A DNA stretch of 24,774 nucleotides from JBGPIK01 sp041484845 (GTDB lineage: Bacteria > Desulfobacterota > Binatia > UBA9968): NCBI GenBank assembly GCA_041484845.1, contig JBGPIK010000048.1, positions 1 through 24,774 on the forward strand, read 5' to 3'. Numbering within the stretch: position 1 is the first letter of the stretch; every line of letters starts with the position of its first letter. Positions 7,504 to 15,248 of the stretch are shown here, in pieces. The notes beneath the pieces are model-generated. The model searched no databases. It was not told the origin of the DNA and worked only from the letters and a program-made list of their open reading frames with translations. Made by a program: the position numbers and the translations under genes.

Positions 7504-7717
7504 TAGCCGGGATTATTCACGCATAAGGCGATCGAGAGACAAGCCCTCCAAAGCGAGGCAATGGGTTTGTGCCTTTTTGCATAGCGCATAGCGCATAGCG
7601 CATGGAGCAGGGAGCCTTTCAGAAGCATTTGCTGATTTACGCTTGGCGCTTTGCCCTTTGCTCATTGCATTCTCGGCTCGCCCCTCGATTGCTGTCAGGA
7701 GTGAATAATCCGGGCTA
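7504..7717. mobile_element. MITE-like element, copy 2 of 2, with 17-bp terminal inverted repeats
   Basis: The left end TAGCCGGGATTATTCAC (7504-7520) and right end GTGAATAATCCGGGCTA (7701-7717) are inverted repeats matching at 16 of 17 positions. Subterminal GGCGATCGAGAG pairs with CCCCTCGATTGC further in. The left half aligns to the copy at 4621. Inside is a threefold 7-mer tandem repeat. No transposase is encoded. It fills most of the 305-bp gap between dppC and pyk, and its right-hand terminal CTA is the TAG stop codon of the DppC-like gene. A short non-autonomous element or REP-type structure fits best. Confidence 0.65.
7580..7603. repeat. Tandem repeat of CATAGCG, 3 copies plus CAT
   Basis: Three exact, contiguous copies of the 7-mer CATAGCG followed by CAT, inside the second MITE-like element. 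The first element has no counterpart here. Probably a slippage-prone internal spacer. Confidence 0.8.
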
Positions 7718-8620
7718 TATCCCTGATCCCGTGCGTTTGAGGCGCGGATCAAGGATGTCGCGGAGCGCGTCGCCGAGAAGATTGATTCCCAACACGGTGA
7801 CGAATATGCACAGGCCGGGAAAAAGCGGCAGCCACCAGGCCGTGCTGATATAGATGCGCGCGTCGGCCAACATGGTGCCCCAGGTGGGAATTTCCGGTGG
7901 CACGCCGACGCCGAGGAAACTCAAGCTCGCCTCGGCGATTATCGATGAAGCCATGGCAAACGTGCCGATAACCAGCGCGGTTTGAATGACGTTGGGAATG
8001 ATGTGACGGAGAATAATTTGCGCTTTGCCGGCCCCCAAACAGCGAGCGGCAACCACGAATTCACGAGAACGCAAAGTCAGGGCTTGACCCCGCACCACGC
8101 GACAATAGGGAATCCACCGTTGGATAACTAACGCCAGTATCAGATTGAACAATCCCTGGCCGAGGAAGGCCATGATGGTGATTCCAAGCAGAAGCGGTGG
8201 AAAGGCCCAAACGACCTCCACCAGCTTCTGGATCAAAAAATCGGTCTTGCCGCCGAAGTAACCGGAGATCGCGCCGAGACTGACCCCGATGATTCCGGAG
8301 ACGAAGACCACGGCAAACGCCACCAGAAGCGAGACGCGCGCGCCGTGAATGATCCGGCTGAAAATATCGCGTCCGAGGTTGTCCGTGCCCAGGACGTGGG
8401 TCGAACCGAGACCTTGCGGCGGTTGTGTCAGCGCGGTGAGCTCTTGTTTGTTTGGATCGTGCGGCGCGATTTGCGGCCCTAATATCCCGACAACAATAAA
8501 TATCAGCACAATCACCCCGCCGGTGAAGGCTTTGGCGTGAAGCCGCGGCAGCAGCTGAGCCACGAACCCCGGGCCTTTTTCAGTAGCGGATTCGAGGGTC
8601 AATGATTGCATAGAGACCAT
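7715..8620 (-). CDS. dppC: Oligopeptide/dipeptide-type ABC transporter permease, DppC-like
   Basis: A ~301-residue inner-membrane permease of the peptide/nickel/opine importer family. An N-terminal cytoplasmic tail and a first helix (I-V-L-I-F-I-V-V-G-I-L-G) come before the DppC hallmark G-T-D-N-L-G-R-D-I-F-S-R. Then come further helices and the ATPase-contacting EAA loop, E-F-V-V-A-A-R-C-L-G...R-H-I-I-P-N, and the family ending L-G-D-A-L-R-D-I-L-D-P-R-L. ATG 8620 is chosen; TTG 8623 and ATG 8611 are possible and none has a good Shine-Dalgarno. The start overlaps the end of the dppB-like gene by ~40 bp, so translation is probably coupled. The stop codon coincides with the edge of a repeat element. 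Gene symbol is by family, not proven orthology; the substrate is unknown. Confidence 0.92.
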   Translation of the reverse strand: MVSMQSLTLESATEKGPGFVAQLLPRLHAKAFTGGVIVLIFIVVGILGPQIAPHDPNKQELTALTQPPQGLGSTHVLGTDNLGRDIFSRIIHGARVSLLVAFAVVFVSGIIGVSLGAISGYFGGKTDFLIQKLVEVVWAFPPLLLGITIMAFLGQGLFNLILALVIQRWIPYCRVVRGQALTLRSREFVVAARCLGAGKAQIILRHIIPNVIQTALVIGTFAMASSIIAEASLSFLGVGVPPEIPTWGTMLADARIYISTAWWLPLFPGLCIFVTVLGINLLGDALRDILDPRLKRTGSGI

Positions 8621-9581
8621 CAATAATCAGATTGATCAGGACAAAGGCTGCTGTATAGGTCATGACAACGCCGGTAACGAGCGGATAATCGCGCGCGTTG
8701 AGCGCGGTGATCAGCAAGCTGCCGCTGCCCGGCCAGGCAAAGACGGTTTCAACTATGATCGATCCGCTGAGCAGCGTGCCGAGCTCAAGACCCACGACGG
8801 TGATGACCGGAATCAGCGCATTGCTGGTGACGTGGCGCCATATGACATTTTTCTCGGCGAGGCCTTTCGCGCGCGCGGCTACAACGTACTCTTCGTTCAT
8901 CACTTCCAAAACCGATGAGCGGGTCACGCGCATCAAGATGCCCAGCATGTTCACGCCGAGTGCCAGAGCCGGCATAAAAATATGTGTCAAGGCGTCCCTT
9001 ACCGCCGGCCCATTTTTCTCCAGCACGCTGTCGAGTAGATAAAAGCCGGTGATTTCCGCGCCCGCCACTCCGTAGGTGCTGCGTCCCGATGTCGGCAGGA
9101 TATTCAAAACACCGGCGAGCAGAAGAATCAACATAATACCCAGCCAGAAACTCGGCATGCTGATACCAAACAGGCCCACCGTGGTCCCGACATTGTCCAA
9201 CCATGAGTTCGGTTTTGCGCCCGCCCATACCCCGATTGGAATCGCCAGCGCCGTCGCAATAATGATGGCAAAAAGGGCGAGTTCAATGGTCGCGGGCAGT
9301 CGGGTTTTTATAACGCGGGTAACGGGCTCGCTGTATTTGAATGATTTGCCGAATTCACCCGCGGCGGCGGACTCGATAAATTTGAGATACTGAATGTACA
9401 GCGGACGATCCAGGCCCCAGCGCTGTTTGGCTTTAGCGATCTCAGCGGCGTTGGTTTCCTCGCCCAGAAGCATAAGCGTCGGATCGCCCGGCGCCGCATG
9501 GATTAAAATAAAAACCAGCAGGCTGATCAAAAGGAGAACGGGAATAGTTCCGGCGAGTCTTTGAATGAGGAACCCCGCCAT
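8580..9581 (-). CDS. dppB: Oligopeptide/dipeptide-type ABC transporter permease, DppB-like
   Basis: A 333-residue permease that pairs with the DppC-like protein to form the importer channel. The N-terminus is typical of DppB: a basic start, a first helix (P-V-L-L-L-I-S-L-L-V-F-I-L), then H-A-A-P-G-D-P and W-G-L-D-R-P-L. The E-Y-V-V-A-A-R-A-K-G-L motif with R-H-V-T-S-N-A-L-I-P is the EAA loop that docks onto the ATPase. The ending Y-A-I-I-D-P-R-I-R-Y is the usual one. ATG 9581 has a G-rich site (GGGGGA) about 8 nt upstream. The gene follows the alpha/beta hydrolase by 51 bp and overlaps dppC. No DppD/DppF ATPase gene is in the window, so the importer must borrow ATPases or have them elsewhere. 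Confidence 0.94.
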   Translation of the reverse strand: MAGFLIQRLAGTIPVLLLISLLVFILIHAAPGDPTLMLLGEETNAAEIAKAKQRWGLDRPLYIQYLKFIESAAAGEFGKSFKYSEPVTRVIKTRLPATIELALFAIIIATALAIPIGVWAGAKPNSWLDNVGTTVGLFGISMPSFWLGIMLILLLAGVLNILPTSGRSTYGVAGAEITGFYLLDSVLEKNGPAVRDALTHIFMPALALGVNMLGILMRVTRSSVLEVMNEEYVVAARAKGLAEKNVIWRHVTSNALIPVITVVGLELGTLLSGSIIVETVFAWPGSGSLLITALNARDYPLVTGVVMTYTAAFVLINLIIDGLYAIIDPRIRY

Positions 9582-9632
9582 TAATAAAGTCCCCCGGCAG
9601 GTGCAGCGACTGCCGTCGATTCTGCGGCGCTG

Positions 9633-10508
9633 TTAAACGATGCGTTGGATGAAAGTACGTAATAGATCATTGAACTCCGCGGGGTGCTCCCGGTATGTGA
9701 AATGGCCCGCGCGATTGAAGATCTGCATCCGCGAGTCCGGGGTGCTGCGCGCGATCAGATCGAATAAAGCGTGACCCTGGTCGAGAGTCGCCGTCGGGTC
9801 GTTGTAACCCCAAATGAGTAGGGTTGGCATGCCGAAGCCGCGGTCGCGAATCCAGCCGAGGGTCTCGTCCTTTTGACGCGCGAGATGGGGCAAAAAACGG
9901 GTTACTTTGAGGCCGAGGTTTTCCATTTTGTCAACCGCGTCGAGATACTTCGGCAGCTCGGCTACGCGCATCACGGCGTCCAGCCACGCTTCGGTGATAT
10001 GTTCGAAGCCAAAGGAATATTTTTGCAAGACCCAACGTTGGCTCTCTCTGCTCAGGCGCGGTAGGGGAGGATTGGCCATCACCGTTTCGTTTTTGCTGAT
10101 TCCGGGCGCGAGGGTGTTGGTGTCAACGAGGATGCACGATTTGAACAGTTCCGGGTGCTCTAACGTCAGCCGGGCCACCAGGTAAGCACCGCGGGAGTGG
10201 CCGACCGGATGAACATTGCGCAGTCCGCGCGCCTTAAGAAAGCCATAGGCGTGGCGCACCACCGCTGCCATCGTATAGTCTTCGTCCGATTGCGGGTTGT
10301 CGCTGTGTCCCTGGCCGATTTTGTCCACGGCGAACACATGAAACCACTGCGCCAGTCCATCGAAGTTCAAGCTCCAATCTTCGGCGCAATCGGCGCAATC
10401 ATGTGAGCCGAAGTGACCGCCGTGAAAAAGCACGACGGCCGGTCCCTTGCCGTGCTCGAAATATCTTGTCTTGACGCCGTCTACGTCAATGAATTTTTCG
10501 CCGGTCAT
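9633..10508 (-). CDS. Alpha/beta-hydrolase fold enzyme
   Basis: A 291-residue soluble hydrolase of the MhpC/BphD/haloperoxidase-like branch. The oxyanion segment is F-H-G-G-H (28-32), the nucleophile S105 lies in G-H-S-R-G, and the likely acid is D237 in W-G-Y-N-D-P. The base is H269 in N-R-A-G-H-F. The triad is therefore complete and length is normal. There is no signal peptide, so it acts in the cytoplasm. The gene sits between the binding-protein gene (119 bp upstream) and dppB (51 bp downstream), all on one strand. A role in cleaving the imported compound (ester, amide or C-C bond) is an inference from position. GAGGAG lies just before ATG 10508. The insertion C-A-D-C-A-E-D at 38-44 with two cysteines is unusual. 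Substrate not predictable. Confidence 0.88.
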   Translation of the reverse strand: MTGEKFIDVDGVKTRYFEHGKGPAVVLFHGGHFGSHDCADCAEDWSLNFDGLAQWFHVFAVDKIGQGHSDNPQSDEDYTMAAVVRHAYGFLKARGLRNVHPVGHSRGAYLVARLTLEHPELFKSCILVDTNTLAPGISKNETVMANPPLPRLSRESQRWVLQKYSFGFEHITEAWLDAVMRVAELPKYLDAVDKMENLGLKVTRFLPHLARQKDETLGWIRDRGFGMPTLLIWGYNDPTATLDQGHALFDLIARSTPDSRMQIFNRAGHFTYREHPAEFNDLLRTFIQRIV

Positions 10509-10627
10509 GACTCCTCGCTGCGCTCAGAATCTCAGATTGCAGATCGCACATCCTGAAATCGACAGTCCCCGACTTCCCCGTGAAGTATCCCGACGTAAGA
10601 TAATTTCAAAACGGGGCTCGCCGCCGG

Positions 10628-12160
10628 CTACTTCTTAACGACCTTCATCTCGACACCGAAGATGCGGCCGTCGGGGAGCGGCTTGTATTCGACCCTGTTG
10701 TTCAGCCCCCAAAGCAGTTTATGTCGCCACATGAAGCACGCCGGCGCGTCTTCGGTGATGATGCTCATGGCCTGTGAGAGGTATTGTTTGCGCTTCTTCG
10801 CGTCGAATTCCCCCAGCTCTTTGTCCAGGACCTGGTCTAGTTTAGGGTTCGAATAGCCGATGCGCGGAGTCTCGCCCGTATAAAAGTATTGATGCAGCGC
10901 GGCGCTGGGATCCTGAATCGAACCTCGTCCCATATAATAAAAGGGAATAGTTCCTTTCTGGACGTTGGCCCAGAGAGTGGCCCACTCCGGTGTGAGGAGC
11001 TTGGCGTGGACCCCGGCAGCGTTGAGCATCGGAATCATCGCTTCAGTCAATTGTTTATCCAGTGTGTAACGGCCCACAGGGGTTTGCAATTCCACGTCAA
11101 CGCCGTTGGGAAAACCCGCCTGGGCCAGAAGTTTTTTAGAAACCTCCGGATCGTAGTTCATTTTGGGCTTGAGATTCCGATCATAGCCGTACTGACCCGG
11201 ACCGATAGGTCCGTCAAGCCGGCCGGCAAAGCCCTCTAAAATCGTGCTGATGATCTGGTCGCGGTTAATCGCATGGCAAACCGCCTGCCGCACTTCTTTC
11301 TTGTCGAACGGCGGCTTCGGCTGCATAGCCAAAAACATGATCTCGATGGAATCCACTCCCGTGATCCGCAGGTTCGGTGTCTTCTCGACTCTCTGCCGCA
11401 GATGAGGCGGAATAAACTGCGCGATTTGGATTTCATCGTTTAGCAATGCCGTAACCCGCTGTTCGGTTTCGCGCATGACGCGGTAGACGATTTCGTCCGG
11501 CGCCCGCGGATTCTTTTTGGCTTCCGGATGATCGGGCCGCTTGGCGATGACGAGCCGCTGGCCCGGGATCAATTCTTTTAGCCGGTACGGTCCTGCGCCG
11601 AGCATGTGCTCTTTGTCCGCCGCATCGCGTCCGTACTTGTCGTAGATGGCCTTGCTGGTGATGATCAGTCGATCGCAAACGAAGCTTAGGAGCGGAGCCG
11701 TGGGCTTGTCCGTGATAAACTTGACCGTGTATTTGTCAACCGCCTCTGCTTTTACAATCGAGGGTGCGACCGAAGCCTTCTGTTTTGACTGGGGGTCATT
11801 GATCACCCGCGTCATGACCGAGTGAACGACATCATCCGCGGTCACGGGCGAGCCGTCGTTGAACTTGTAGTTCTTATTCAAGTAAAAAACCCAGGTCGTT
11901 GGATTTTCCACTTTCCAGCGCTCCGCCAGTCGCCCTTCAAAGTCGCCTTTATCGAAATTATAGGTGCAGAAGGGGCCCGTGATCTCGCTATAAATTCCAT
12001 AAAGGAGCGATACGCTGTCGCCGTACGGGTTATAGGTTTCAATGGTTTCGGTGACGCCGATGGAGACGCGGGTCTGGGCGTGCGTGATATTTTCACTGGC
12101 GCCGAATATCACGAGGCCAGAGAACCCAATCAGTAAAATCTTGAAAATATTTCGTGACAT
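10628..12160 (-). CDS. ABC transporter substrate-binding protein, family 5 (DppA/OppA type)
   Basis: A 510-residue periplasmic binding protein. The first ~28 residues form a signal peptide (basic start, hydrophobic core I-L-L-I-G-F-S-G-L-V-I-F-G, then T-H-A before the mature Q). The family 5 signature is clear: a Trp-rich strand, then Y-K-F-N-D-G-S-P-V-T-A-D-D-V-V-H-S, and later R-Q-A-V-C-H-A-I-N-R-D. Members bind peptides, opines, nickel complexes or other small organics. I chose ATG 12160 instead of an in-frame start 90 bp further out because GGAGG stands 5 nt before it and the signal peptide then begins correctly. It is the first gene of the leftward run hydrolase-dppB-dppC and diverges from the monooxygenase pair. 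The sequence does not identify the ligand. Confidence 0.94.
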   Translation of the reverse strand: MSRNIFKILLIGFSGLVIFGASENITHAQTRVSIGVTETIETYNPYGDSVSLLYGIYSEITGPFCTYNFDKGDFEGRLAERWKVENPTTWVFYLNKNYKFNDGSPVTADDVVHSVMTRVINDPQSKQKASVAPSIVKAEAVDKYTVKFITDKPTAPLLSFVCDRLIITSKAIYDKYGRDAADKEHMLGAGPYRLKELIPGQRLVIAKRPDHPEAKKNPRAPDEIVYRVMRETEQRVTALLNDEIQIAQFIPPHLRQRVEKTPNLRITGVDSIEIMFLAMQPKPPFDKKEVRQAVCHAINRDQIISTILEGFAGRLDGPIGPGQYGYDRNLKPKMNYDPEVSKKLLAQAGFPNGVDVELQTPVGRYTLDKQLTEAMIPMLNAAGVHAKLLTPEWATLWANVQKGTIPFYYMGRGSIQDPSAALHQYFYTGETPRIGYSNPKLDQVLDKELGEFDAKKRKQYLSQAMSIITEDAPACFMWRHKLLWGLNNRVEYKPLPDGRIFGVEMKVVKK

Positions 12161-12165
12161 AAAAT

Positions 12166-12170
12166 CCTCC
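12166..12170 (-). promoter_or_regulatory. Ribosome binding site of the family 5 binding protein
   Basis: GGAGG on the minus strand, 5 nt before ATG 12160. It sets the start directly in front of the signal peptide and excludes a longer frame beginning at 12250. Confidence 0.8.
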
Positions 12171-12205
12171 AGATCTAGGTGTGGGGCGCGCGAGTCGATG
12201 CACTT

Positions 12206-12235
12206 CTTGTAGCGCTCCATGTCCGTTAAAGTCAA
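12206..12235 (-). promoter_or_regulatory. Possible sigma70 promoter for the transporter operon
   Basis: On the minus strand TTGACT (complement of 12230-12235; 5 of 6 consensus) is followed after 18 nt by TACAAG (complement of 12206-12211; 4 of 6). It lies in the 205-bp divergent gap, about 45 bp before the binding-protein start. Motif matching only. Confidence 0.35.
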
Positions 12236-12271
12236 GCTGACAACCGTCACGCGGCGGCGAAAATTTCATGA

Positions 12272-12300
12272 TTGACAGACGCTTCAGGCAAAAGTATTAA
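12272..12300 (+). promoter_or_regulatory. Probable sigma70 promoter for the luciferase-like gene pair
   Basis: TTGACA at 12272-12277 is a perfect -35 box, followed after exactly 17 nt by TATTAA at 12295-12300 (4 of 6 to TATAAT). It is 65 bp upstream of ATG 12366 on the same strand. This is the best promoter-like match I noticed in the window. Confidence 0.5.
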
Positions 12301-12365
12301 GGGCTCGTGCGCAACTTCGCTTAGCGGCTGCAATGTAGACCTGAAAGGAAGCGACGGCTCACGCT

Positions 12366-13292
12366 ATGGCTTTAAATCACACGCCGTGTGGCATTGAAAT
12401 TCCACAAAATTTTTTTGACGGCTCTGTCGACATGGAGCATATTCGCCGGTTCGTGACTAAGGCCGAGACGTTGGGCTACGACAGCCTGTGGTTGCAGGAG
12501 CGGATCCTCAGCGATTTCGCCATGCTCGAGCCGGTGACTTTGCTCAGTTATGTCGCGGCTATTACCGAGCGAATATGCCTGGGGGTCTCGGTGATTCTGC
12601 TCACTTTACGCAATCCGTTTCAACTCGCCAAAAGTCTGTCCACGCTCGATCGGATGAGCGGTGGACGCGTCATAATCGGCATCGGACTCGGCGGCGGCCA
12701 TCTCGGATCCCACGAGGAGATCCTCGGGTATTCGAAAGAAAAGCGCGTCGGCCGCTTCACAGAATCCATAGAAGTCATGAAGCTTCTTTGGACCGAACCG
12801 AAGGCCAGTTTCCAGGGCAGGTTCTGGAATTTTAAAAACGTTTCAATGGAGCCTAAGCCGAGATCCCATCTGCCGCTTTGGTTCGGCGGCCATCATGAAA
12901 ACGCGCTCAGGCGCGCGGTAAAGCACGGCGATGGCTGGATGGGCGCCGGCTCATCGCCCGCAGCCGCATTTGTGCAGGAAGCGGCGCTGATTCGCCGTTT
13001 TCTGGACGAAACAAAACGCGATCCGGCCACATTCGCCGTTTCCAAGCGCGTTTATCTGGCTATCGATAAGAATAAACCTCGCGCTGAGCGCCGTGTTCGC
13101 GAATGGTTTGGCCGGCGCTATCGCAATCCCGAACTGGGCCCGTCCGTTTGCGTCTGGGGCGGCGTGGAAGAGTGCAGCGCAAAAATTCGCGCGCTGGTAC
13201 AGGCCGGTGCGGACCACATTGTCTTTAATCCGATGTTCGACGAGCAAGAGCATCTTGAGATTTGCGCCAAAGAGATCATGCCGCATCTGTAA
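12366..13292 (+). CDS. Luciferase-like (LLM class) flavin-dependent monooxygenase, first of a pair
   Basis: A 308-residue TIM-barrel flavoenzyme of the bacterial luciferase-like superfamily (PF00296), which uses reduced FMN or coenzyme F420. Family features are the helix-strand E-T-L-G-Y-D-S-L-W-L-Q-E, the T-L-R-N-P-F-Q-L-A-K-S-L-S-T-L-D-R segment, S-G-G-R-V-I-I-G-I-G-L-G-G-G, and P-L-W-F-G-G followed by R-A-V-K-H-G-D-G-W. Members oxidise alkanesulfonates, aminopolycarboxylates or dibenzothiophene, or reduce F420-linked substrates. I cannot tell FMN from F420 here. The ATG has only a distant purine stretch (AAAGGAAG, about 15 nt away). The gene is followed 6 bp later by a paralogue and is divergent from the family 5 importer, suggesting it acts on the imported compound. 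Confidence 0.9.
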   Translation: MALNHTPCGIEIPQNFFDGSVDMEHIRRFVTKAETLGYDSLWLQERILSDFAMLEPVTLLSYVAAITERICLGVSVILLTLRNPFQLAKSLSTLDRMSGGRVIIGIGLGGGHLGSHEEILGYSKEKRVGRFTESIEVMKLLWTEPKASFQGRFWNFKNVSMEPKPRSHLPLWFGGHHENALRRAVKHGDGWMGAGSSPAAAFVQEAALIRRFLDETKRDPATFAVSKRVYLAIDKNKPRAERRVREWFGRRYRNPELGPSVCVWGGVEECSAKIRALVQAGADHIVFNPMFDEQEHLEICAKEIMPHL

Positions 13293-13298
13293 CCTGCG

Positions 13299-14258
13299 AT
13301 GAAAGTCCGTATTGGAATTGCGCTGGGCGACTCCCTATCCGGGGAACAGAAGCCGGAGGCGCTGCTTGAGTTCATCGACGACTGCGAACGCTGGGACATC
13401 GATTCCATTTGGGTCAGTGATCGCATCGTCGCCCCGCGGCCGACGCTCGATCCGGTGGTATTTATGGCCTATATGGCCTCGCGCCTGCGCAATATGAAAT
13501 TCGGCGCCAGCGCGCTCGTGCTGCCGACGCGCGAACCGGTGGTGTTGGCCAAGCAGCTTGCCACCTTGGATTTTCTCTGCAGGGGCCGACTCCTTCTCGT
13601 GATCGGAATAGGCGGTGACGATTCGCGCGATTTCGAAGCGACCGGCGCACGCAAACAAGAGCGCGGTAAGCGCGCGGATGAAGCGATCACTTTAATGAAA
13701 AAGTTATGGAATGAGGAAAACGTTAACTTTGCCGGACAGTTTTATTCAGCGCATGATCTGACGCTGCTGCCGCGGCCCTATCAGAAAGGCGGGCCACCGT
13801 TGTGGGTCGGCGGCCGGAGCCAAGCGGCATTCAAGCGCGCCGGGCGGCTGGCGGACGGCTGGCTTGTCTCATCGGTTACGCCCGGGGAGGTCGCCACGGG
13901 TATCGAAGCCATTCGCGCTCACGCGCATGAAGTTGGGCGTGAAATTCCCGAAGATCATTACGGTGTGTTGATTCCGTATTGCTTTGCGCCGACGGTAGAG
14001 GAGGCGGAAAAAATCGCGGGTCCTTCAATACGGCGACGGCCGGAGATCGCACTGCGCGACTATTGCGGACTCGGCCGTCCGGACGAGGTGCGAGAGAAAT
14101 TGCGCGCGTACATCGACGCCGGCGCGACCAAATTTGTCATGCGTCCCTACGGTCCGAAAGAATCTTTGCGCGCCCAAGTGGAAATGCTTGCCAAAGAAGT
14201 GATTCCGGCGCTGCAGACGCCGTTCAGCGAGCAAGAGCGGCAGGCGCGTGGAAGTTGA
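13299..14258 (+). CDS. Luciferase-like (LLM class) flavin-dependent monooxygenase, second of a pair
   Basis: A 319-residue paralogue of the preceding gene: same barrel motifs (I-D-S-I-W-V-S-D-R-I, T-R-E-P-V-V-L-A-K-Q-L-A-T-L-D, G-R-L-L-L-V-I-G-I-G-G-D, P-L-W-V-G-G and R-A-G-R-L-A-D-G-W). The N-terminus and substrate-side loops differ clearly, so this is an old duplication rather than a recent copy. The start is 6 bp after the stop of the first gene and has no Shine-Dalgarno of its own, implying coupled translation. The two could form a heteromer, as LuxA and LuxB do, or catalyse successive steps; that is inference. The C-terminal ~15 residues are charged and extend past the barrel. Confidence 0.91.
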   Translation: MKVRIGIALGDSLSGEQKPEALLEFIDDCERWDIDSIWVSDRIVAPRPTLDPVVFMAYMASRLRNMKFGASALVLPTREPVVLAKQLATLDFLCRGRLLLVIGIGGDDSRDFEATGARKQERGKRADEAITLMKKLWNEENVNFAGQFYSAHDLTLLPRPYQKGGPPLWVGGRSQAAFKRAGRLADGWLVSSVTPGEVATGIEAIRAHAHEVGREIPEDHYGVLIPYCFAPTVEEAEKIAGPSIRRRPEIALRDYCGLGRPDEVREKLRAYIDAGATKFVMRPYGPKESLRAQVEMLAKEVIPALQTPFSEQERQARGS

Positions 14259-14345
14259 ATGGTAGAAGTCACACGAAGTTGGAAACAGCGAATACAGCCG
14301 GGAATCACCCTCAAGAACGGTAAATCTTTTCTCTTCTCGACCTTT

Positions 14346-14765
14346 CTAACGCGTGGCCACATAACGCAGGATATCCGTTTCCGTCACGATCCCGACGAAC
14401 TGTTTGCCTTTCACAACGGGTAAACAGCCGATTTTATTTTCTCCCATCAAGCGCGCCGCTTCTTTCACGCTGGCGCCGGGCGAGATCGTGATCACGGGTT
14501 GGCTCATCAGTTCTCGGGCGCGAATGGTCTTCATCAAATCTTTTTGCTCCCTTTGCTGCAATCCCAGGGCCTTGACGAGCGCGGAGAAGAAAAGGTCCCG
14601 CTGACTTACGATGCCGACGAGTTTCCCGCCAGCGAGGATAGGAATGTGGCGGACACGGGCCATAGTCATCAAATCGTCCGCCAAATCAAGAACATCATCC
14701 GCTTCCAACGTGTGCGGGTCCCGCGTCATGATGTCTTGAACTTTTGTTTCTTCGTCTGATCTCAT
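14346..14765 (-). CDS. CBS-domain pair protein
   Basis: A 139-residue stand-alone protein made of two CBS domains (Bateman module). The first spans ~8-62, with D-I-M-T-R-D-P at the start and L-V-G-I-V-S-Q-R-D-L at the end. The second spans ~84-139, with E-L-M-S-Q-P-V and F-V-G-I-V-T-E-T-D-I-L. Both repeats end in the G-I-V-[ST]-x-x-D pattern that usually contacts the ribose of AMP, ADP or ATP. No enzyme or channel domain is attached, so it probably regulates a partner protein in response to adenylate level; the partner is not evident here. GAGGAA lies 6 nt before ATG 14765. It is convergent with the monooxygenase pair across an 87-bp gap. Confidence 0.93.
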   Translation of the reverse strand: MRSDEETKVQDIMTRDPHTLEADDVLDLADDLMTMARVRHIPILAGGKLVGIVSQRDLFFSALVKALGLQQREQKDLMKTIRARELMSQPVITISPGASVKEAARLMGENKIGCLPVVKGKQFVGIVTETDILRYVATR

Positions 14766-14991
14766 ATCGGTTCCTCATGATCCAAAAGCGTATTGACTCT
14801 TTTGCCGATGAACAACACGCTCGATTCCTATTTCTACACCGAGATCACTGTTTAGTTTAGTTATCGTAATCAGACGCCGATGTCTAATATGCATCTCGTC
14901 GTCCGGCGTCTTTCCGGGGCCATTGATTTGAGCCACAAGCTAGTGTGGCGTCTCCGAAATTCGCTGACCTATTTCGTTATCGGTTTTCCGT

Positions 14992-15083
14992 ATTCCCCCC
15001 TTTGAAAAAAGGGGGGCAAGGGGGGATTTGGAGTCACCGGCGGAGAAAAATCCCCCTAAATCCCCCTTTGCCAAAGGGGGACT
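14992..15083. repeat. Palindromic MITE-like repeat with C-run/G-run arms
   Basis: The left arm (about 14994-15029) runs TTCCCCCC, TTTGAAAAAA, GGGGGG, CAA, GGGGGG, ATTT. The right arm (about 15048-15083) is its imperfect reverse complement: AAATCCCCC, TAAATCCCCC, TTTGCCAAA, GGGGGA. A short unpaired centre (GGAGTCACCGGCGGAG) separates them. Each arm can itself fold around its A/T core. TA dinucleotides flank both ends (14991-14992 and 15083-15084), as expected for an IS630/mariner-type TA target, though such a short match proves little. This type of element is widespread in environmental genomes. Confidence 0.7.
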
Positions 15084-15190
15084 AAGGCGCCGTCGGGCTC
15101 AGAATTCGTTAACGGATTTATCAAACACAACACTAGCCCGCGCCATTCTTGGCGCGCAAGGGATGTTTCCACTTCCAACTGACTTTCAGA

Positions 15191-15220
15191 TTGACGTATC
15201 CGCCTGTTGTCGGTTAAAGT
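15191..15220 (+). promoter_or_regulatory. Possible sigma70 promoter for the GST gene
   Basis: TTGACG (15191-15196; 5 of 6) is followed after 18 nt by TAAAGT (15215-15220; 4 of 6). It stands 28 bp before ATG 15249, leaving a short leader with GGGAG at 15236-15240. Motif match only. Confidence 0.4.
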
Positions 15221-15248
15221 CCTGCAAAATGAATAGGGAGCATTTCCC

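Larger units (their letters stand above)
14766..15248. other. 483-bp intergenic region between divergent CBS and GST genes
   Basis: No gene supported; open frames here run over the repeat. It contains a G/C-run inverted-repeat element at 14992-15083 and a possible promoter for the GST gene at 15191-15220, both listed separately. The left part (14790-14990) is AT-richer and holds nothing I can name. Confidence 0.6.
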
